Source: Asterochloris sp. CNOR1
Taxonomy: Eukaryota > Chlorophyta > Trebouxiophyceae > Trebouxiales > Trebouxiaceae
Direction: 5' to 3'
Assembly (NCBI GenBank): GCA_963969365.1
Contig: OZ017753.1
Coordinates: forward strand, 2,232,001 to 2,296,000
DNA length: 64,000 nucleotides
The translations under genes were made by a program, and so were the position numbers. The notes under the pieces are model-generated. The model was not told the DNA's origin. It worked only from the letters and a program-made list of their open reading frames with translations, and made no database searches. Shown here piece by piece: positions 58,660 through 64,000 of the stretch (position 1 is the stretch's first letter; each line of letters begins with the position of its first letter).

Positions 58660-61600
58660 TCAATGGGCTTCAGGGAACGAAACGGTCTTTAGGCTGCAAC
58701 GCTGGATGGACTGCGACAAGGTGACGAGTGCAGCGCCTGGATTGCTACAAAAGGCTAGCCACCATGCTAGCAGCACCCAGCTACTGAGGCCACAGCGGCA
58801 GCAGTAGGCTGCCAGCTGGGCAAGCAATCTGTGCAGGGCCTGAGGCAGCAGACTCACAACACTCCACCGAGCACCTCCTGATGTTGGGCTGCATTCAGCA
58901 GGCGCTGCATGGCTGGTGAGAGGGGCTGCTCGTGTAGGGTTGGCTGTGGGTCTCAGCTGCTGGCTAGCTTTAGCGCGCAGCGGGGCCTCGGCTGTGGAAG
59001 TTTGGTGCTGACAGGCTGGTGAGGCCAAGGGTGACCCACATGTGGACGCTCCTTGCTGGCTGGGCGTTGACGGCACAAGGGATGCACTGGCTGCACTGCC
59101 CTGGGCACCAGTGTCCAGGCTGAGGGCTGTGCGGCGGCCAGGGTGAGCAGGGATGCGTCTGGGTTGCTGCTGGAGCTGCAGTGGCTCCATGGGGGTTGCA
59201 GGGCAAGCAGCCTGCCGCTTGCTGGCCTCCAGCTGCGACCACGCTGCACCCAGCTGGCCTGCAGCAGAGATGCAGGGCAAGTGGCATTCAGTGTGAGGCA
59301 CTTGAGCAGGAAGGCTTGTCAGCTGGGGCTGACGACAGCGAGAAGCCAGTAGGGTTTACATCATGAAGCTCGTATGGCAGCCTGCAGCTTCACAGTGCAT
59401 GCAGGCTGCCTTGATCTCGAAATGGAACACTCCGCAGCTCTTGAGAGACAATCAGGCAAGCCAAACCGATAGCTTACCTGATGTGGGCCGTGACAATACA
59501 GCAGCAGGCCTCGCATCACTGAGCTGCTGCACCCGGCTCTCAGCGTCTGCCAGGCGCTGCCACAGCTCGTGAATGCTGCTGACGTTGGTGGGGTCAGGCA
59601 GGACAGCTGCCTCCTTATGCCGCAGACGCTCCAGCTGCCCCTGCAGCATGCAGGCCTGCCAGTCACTGCCAGGCACGCAGTTCATGCGCTGCAGGGCATC
59701 ACGAATAGTCGGTGAACACCTCAGCTAGCGGCCATGCATGGACCCTTTTCTCACAGATGGCGCACTAGACGTCAATGCAGTGCCACAAAGTCGTCTGCTG
59801 CAGTCTGCACCTGAGTCAGGCACACCCACCTCAGCCTGCTGCTGCCCAGCCCTGGCCTCGTCAAGCAGCCGCACCAGCAGCTGCACCTCGGCCTGCAGCG
59901 GCTGATGCCCACGCTGAGCCTCCTGGCCCGCCTCCTGCACCAGCTGAGCAGCTGCCGCCTCCGCATCTGCCAGCATGGCTTGCACCTGGCCTACGCGCGC
60001 ATCTGCGTGCTGCCTGGCAGCCTGCAGCGAAAGGGTCCAGCTTCTCTGCTGAATTCAGGTGCCCATAGTGTGGAGCCATGCCTGGCTCCCCAGCCTGCCT
60101 CAGCTTGCTGCGTGGGAAGGCCTTCTGCGTGACCCTGAACCCTGGCTGCCCTCAGAGCACAGCACTGTCCGGCCGGCCGGCACTGATGCTACAGCTTCAA
60201 CGGCTGCTGTAGGCCCAACCTGTTCAACAGGCACTAATGAGGATTGTGCCACCCCTGCTGCTGCAGCGCTGCCGTTTTGCACAAGCCCAATACGTCAACA
60301 CCGGCTGCCAACCCTCTGGCACTCCTGTGGTGTCACTTGTGCCATGCCCTCCAACCTGCTCTGCAGCCACCTCCCCCTGCAAGCGCCCAATGCGCCGCTC
60401 TGCCTGCTGCATCTGCCCCGCAGCCGTCAGACCCGTTGCCTGCAGCTGCGCAAGCTGCTGCTCCAGGCTGAGCGTCCTCTCAGCCGCAGTGTACAGCTCG
60501 CGCCGCAGGTGCCGCACCTGCAGCCATGGATGAAGTACTGCGGCAGGCAGGGTGGATGTGCTTCTGCACTGCAGCAAGTGGCCGGCACTTGGTGTTGCCT
60601 TGATGTCAAGTGATTGTGCATAGCAGAGCCTGATAGTAACTGGCAGCCAGCGCTTGAATCGCCAGAGGGGTCGCTGCGGCCACCAAGCGCAAGGCAGCAG
60701 TGCAAAGATCACTGCTGCACCATCCTGGCCGGAAACGCAGAGCAGCCCAGCTCAGCGTAGTGCATTGCTGGTCTCACCTCATGCTGCAGCTGACTGCGCT
60801 CCATGGCCAGGCCTGCTGTGTTGGCATCAGACAGGGCCAGTTCCTGTCGTAGGCTCTCATTGGACTGGCCACCAGCGAGCTGACCACCTGCCTCCTCCAG
60901 CTGAGCCTGCACATGCGCCAACTGCTGCTGCAGGCCATCCCTCTCCTGCATGGCAGACTCTGCAGCCTGCAGCTGGGCCTGCACTCTGGACAGCTGGAGC
61001 TGCAGGGCGTCCCTCTCCTGCAGCCCAGACTGCGCCTCCTGCAGCTGCTCCTGCACCCCAGACAGCTGCTGCTGCAGGCTGCTGCGCTCCCCCGCAGCCA
61101 GCTGAGCCTCCACCAGCTGAGCCTGAGTCTCCTGCAGCTGGCGCTGCATGTCATGCAGCAGCCCCCGCAGGCTGGCACACTCTGCCTGCATCGACAGCAG
61201 ACAGGCTGCTTGTGGGATGCCCCTATATGACAAGCACAGTATGCAGCAGACAAGCATGAGTGACGGATGCTCTTTGAGCAAAAGCCGTGTGGCACCTGAC
61301 AGAAAGGCAATGGGAGAGCCATACAGCAGCCTGTGTCAAACATAACAGGCATCATGCTGACATGCAAGAGGGCAAAGGGGGTTGCCGGGAAAATGCCTGA
61401 CTCGCCTGGGCAGCCTCAGCCTCGCCCAGCTGCTGCAGGGCCCCCTGAAGCTGCTGCTGAGCGACCTGCAGCTGCTCGTCTGCCTCTGCCTGGGCTGTGC
61501 TGGCCTCCTGCAGCTGCTGCTGAGCGACCTGCAGCTGCTCATCTGCCTCTGCCTGGACAGCAGCCGACTCCTGCAGCTTCTGCTGGGCCACCTGCAGTTG

Positions 61601-64000
61601 CTGTTCGGCTTCCAAGTGCACCTCCTGGAGTTCCTGCAGCTGGACCTGCAAAGCCTCGGCCTCAGCAAGGGCGGACTGGCAGTCCTGCTGGGCTGCCGCC
61701 AGCTGGTCGCGTGCCACTCGGGCCTGCAGCCAGCCATCAGAACACTGGTTTTGCCATACAAGATGCTAAAAGCACTGGCGCCGCAAGATGCACATGACAT
61801 TAGTTCAGGGTGTCACAGATGACAGTGTCAGGATTCAGGTGCTCTGCAGTCCCAGGCTGTGCTTGTGTACAGTACATGCTGCACCCTTGATTTCAGAGCC
61901 CTGAATCAAGTCAAACAAAGTGGAGCCAAGGTGGACCCACTGCGGCTCTAAAGTTGCCGAGCTCCTTGAGGTGCTCATCCTCTAGGGCAGCAGCCTGTGC
62001 CCCAGCAGCGTCCCGCTGGCGCCGTGCACCTGCTGCTGCAGCCTTGTGGCTCATCACAGCACTCTCAGCCAAGTCTAGCTGCGACTGTAGGCCTTCTCTC
62101 AGGGCCAGATCTGTGGCTGCAACAGCAGCTGCAGTGCGCTGCTTCTCCTCAAGAAGCTGCACCTGCACACCAGAGTGTCTGTCAATTTCACACCTGGTGC
62201 GCCCAGCGTGCTGGTGCAATCATAGCAGCCTGGGTCCTTCAGCACGGGACAGCCCATCAGGATTTGACATGCCTGCTGACATGTCAATGCCTGGCTGCTT
62301 TGGAGGAGTGGAGTGAGGCACAACCTGCTGCGTGTGCAGGAGGCACAGGCACCAGGGGCTGTCACCCAGCGCTGAACATCCCAAAGGCTGTCAACTTGGA
62401 TCCCTATGCCAACACATTGAGCAACCCTGCTGGATCACACATTGCTATGTCACCTGACTCTGAGCATTGCTCACCTGCTGCTGCGTTTGAGCGAGTTGGT
62501 CATGGGCCTCCTGCAGCTCATCAACCGCCCCAGCACTGGCGGCACCACCGCGAGAGGTGCCACCTCCCCCAGCAGCGCTGCTGCCCCTGGCGAGGCCTGC
62601 CTGCAGCTGCTGGGTGTGCGCAGTCAGCAGGGCCAGCTGGTTGCGCGTCTCTGCGCCCTCTGCCTCTGCCATGAGGGCTCGGTCCAGGGCATCAGCCGCC
62701 TCCTCCTTGGCATCAGCCAGATGCCCCTGCCACACACACCCCAAGTGCCTGCTTTAGGCACTGTGTATGCTGTCTGTGAGTAGCAGTGGCATGCAAAACA
62801 ACAGCAGCAAGAGAGCAGCATGCTCAAAAGCGATTGACTGGGATGCAGCAAGCTGTGACGCAACCAAGTGACTGGCCTGCTTGTTTCTGTGGTCACTGCA
62901 TGGGTGAGCGCGGCTTGAAGGTTGCACGTGCGCCTGGGTTACAACAGCATGCACCAGCAAGCTGTGACCTCGCCAAACTCCATGTGAACCAGGAGGACGA
63001 GCTACCACACTGTCACAGCAGCACAGTGAGGAACCTGTCACCCTATGAGGCAGCACCTCTTGCCTGAGCTTGGTGCATTGCAGCTTGGCCTGAGGCAGCA
63101 CCTTCTGCTATAGAGGCAAGATGAGCAAAGCAGCCTGAAGCAGCAATCTTTTACTTGTTGTGATGCTGCCGTGGTGCAGCCTGAGGCAGCACCTCTGGCC
63201 TCAGGCTGATATACCACAGCCAGAGGCAGTGCCCATCACCTGAAGCTGCTGCACCTCAGCCTGGACAGCTGCCAGGCGCTCATCCGCATCCTCGAAGGGG
63301 TCGACTCCCTCGCCATCGGTCTGCACAGCAGCCTCTGCACACCCTGCTGCTGGGTGCTGCTGGCTTGCAGGGTCACCGCTGGCTGCTCCATAATCATGTG
63401 CCTCAGCTGAGGCAGCCACGCCAGCTGAGTTACCACTGCCAGTGCCTGCTAGCCCTGTTTGCGCTTCTGCATCTGCCAGGCCCACTGGCTGCACAGAGGC
63501 TGCGTGTCCCTGGCTGGTGGCGCCAGTGGCTTGGCGGCTGCTCTCTGCATGGCTGCCAAGGGCAGAAGCGGCTTCACCTGTACCTCGCCGCTGCCGCTGC
63601 AGAGCCTCCTCCGCTGCGTGGCGCAGACCGATCTCTGCCTGTTGCATGCCCAGGACCAGTCAGAATCCGCCCCGTCCACCAGGCAATGCAGCCGGACGAT
63701 GACACTTGGGAAATTTCTGAGCAAGCCTTGAGTGTGCTGCCCCCCAAGTACGCATTGGGTGGTGCATGCATGCACACCCCCTGCATACGGCAGTGGCAGC
63801 GGCCATTCATGGTGGACATGCGGGGACACAGCACACAGTGGCTTTCAGAACTTCCTCTGTGAGATGTGGCAGGTTTTAGTGAAGCAGATATACCCTCTGC
63901 CATGGCCATTGGCCTCCTGGACTGTCAGGCAAAGAGCCCACCGTGAGCTGTCCCTGCAGCAAGGTCAGGGTCTCCTGGACGCCATGCAACTCCCTGGTCG
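58660..64000 (-). CDS. Long coiled-coil protein with C-terminal membrane anchor (5' end outside window)
   Basis: Exons (minus order): 63942-64000 (continues past edge), 63240-63638, 62475-62726, 61941-62162, 61406-61723, 60778-61185, 60356-60517, 59830-60021, 59478-59640, 58660-59258; most are multiples of three in phase 0. Nearly all is Gln/Ala/Leu/Glu-rich heptad coiled coil, e.g. LQQQLSGVQEQLQEAQSGLQ and QAEADEQLQVAQQQLQEA repeats. The first seen exon has an Ala/Gly/Ser-rich linker. The last exon has a Pro/Ser/Thr-rich region and then GLSSWVLLAWWLAFCS, a probable single membrane helix about 25 residues from the end. The plan resembles tail-anchored golgins, but I cannot name the family. 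The intron after 61406 fits a GC donor (GCCCAG|GCGAGT). Confidence 0.75.
61430..61600 (-). repeat. In-frame tandem repeat in the coiled coil
   Basis: A 57-base (19-codon) unit encoding EADEQLQVAQQQLQEA-like sequence occurs twice almost exactly (about 61455-61500 and 61512-61560), and a third, more diverged copy follows near 61570-61620. It keeps the frame and the heptad spacing only approximately. Confidence 0.7.
63069..63262 (-). repeat. Triple echo of a coiled-coil exon end
   Basis: The exon end at 63240-63258 (minus: GAGGTGCAGCAGCTTCAG|GT) is followed in the intron by copies near 63178-63200 (GAGGTGCTGCCTCAGGCTGC), 63133-63150 (GATTGCTGCTTCAGGCTGC) and 63085-63105 (AGGTGCTGCCTCAGGCCAAG). 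Confidence 0.65.

Overview
This is a 64 kb piece of a nuclear genome, almost certainly from a small coccoid green alga (chlorophyte, probably Trebouxiophyceae; the class is inferred, not proved). The evidence is gene content with plant-like best matches from memory (plant-type FAAH, LEC14B/DCAF11, DDR4-type DDT protein, plant-type deoxynucleoside kinase), very intron-dense genes (mean exon about 120 bases), moderately high GC, and introns that nearly all end in (C)TGCAG. No prokaryotic operons, tRNA, rRNA, CRISPR array or intact transposon was recognised.

Layout: 1-666 (+) the 3' end of an unrecognised gene; 826-2784 (-) plastid-type 6-phosphogluconolactonase; 3030-8915 (-) fatty acid amide hydrolase; 9235-10077 (+) a 164-residue unknown; 10907-11354 (-) a tiny candidate gene; 12139-17883 (+) a LEC14B/DCAF11 WD40 protein; 18563-20380 (-) an unrecognised gene; 21264-25577 (-) deoxynucleoside kinase with an extra N-terminal domain; 25729-28255 (-) an unrecognised gene with a UIM-like motif; 28473-29560 (-) unresolved exons; 29849-30676 (-) SUMO; 30933-32683 (-) a 2-oxoglutarate/Fe(II) oxygenase-like protein; 32888-33373 (+) a weak small gene; 33824-35381 (-) RAB28; 36858-43471 (+) a DDT-domain DDR4-like chromatin protein; 43856-46326 (-) a RAB11/RABA GTPase; 46878-56729 (-) the complete NMD helicase UPF1; 57020-57409 (+) a weak small gene; 57645-58478 (+) a small heat shock protein; 58660-64000 (-) a long coiled-coil protein with a C-terminal membrane anchor, running off the right edge.

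For twelve genes I rebuilt full exon models in which exon lengths and phases sum exactly to an open frame (PGL 379 aa, FAAH 606, 164-aa unknown, WD40 577, dNK 520, SUMO 86, oxygenase 387, RAB28 226, DDR4-like 611, RAB11 220, UPF1 1059, sHSP 167). These are housekeeping functions (pentose phosphate pathway, lipid amide turnover, nucleotide salvage, SUMO and ubiquitin pathways, trafficking, mRNA surveillance, chromatin, protein folding) and do not form one pathway; their order looks like ordinary eukaryotic synteny.

The unusual signal lies between the exons. In most genes the edge of an exon, including its splice site, is repeated as one to three decayed copies ('echoes') in the adjacent intron or flank. 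This recurs from the first intron (190-296) to the last (63069-63250) and is seen at both donors and acceptors. A second signal is an apparent excess of GC-AG introns: about 7 among the roughly 95 introns modelled.
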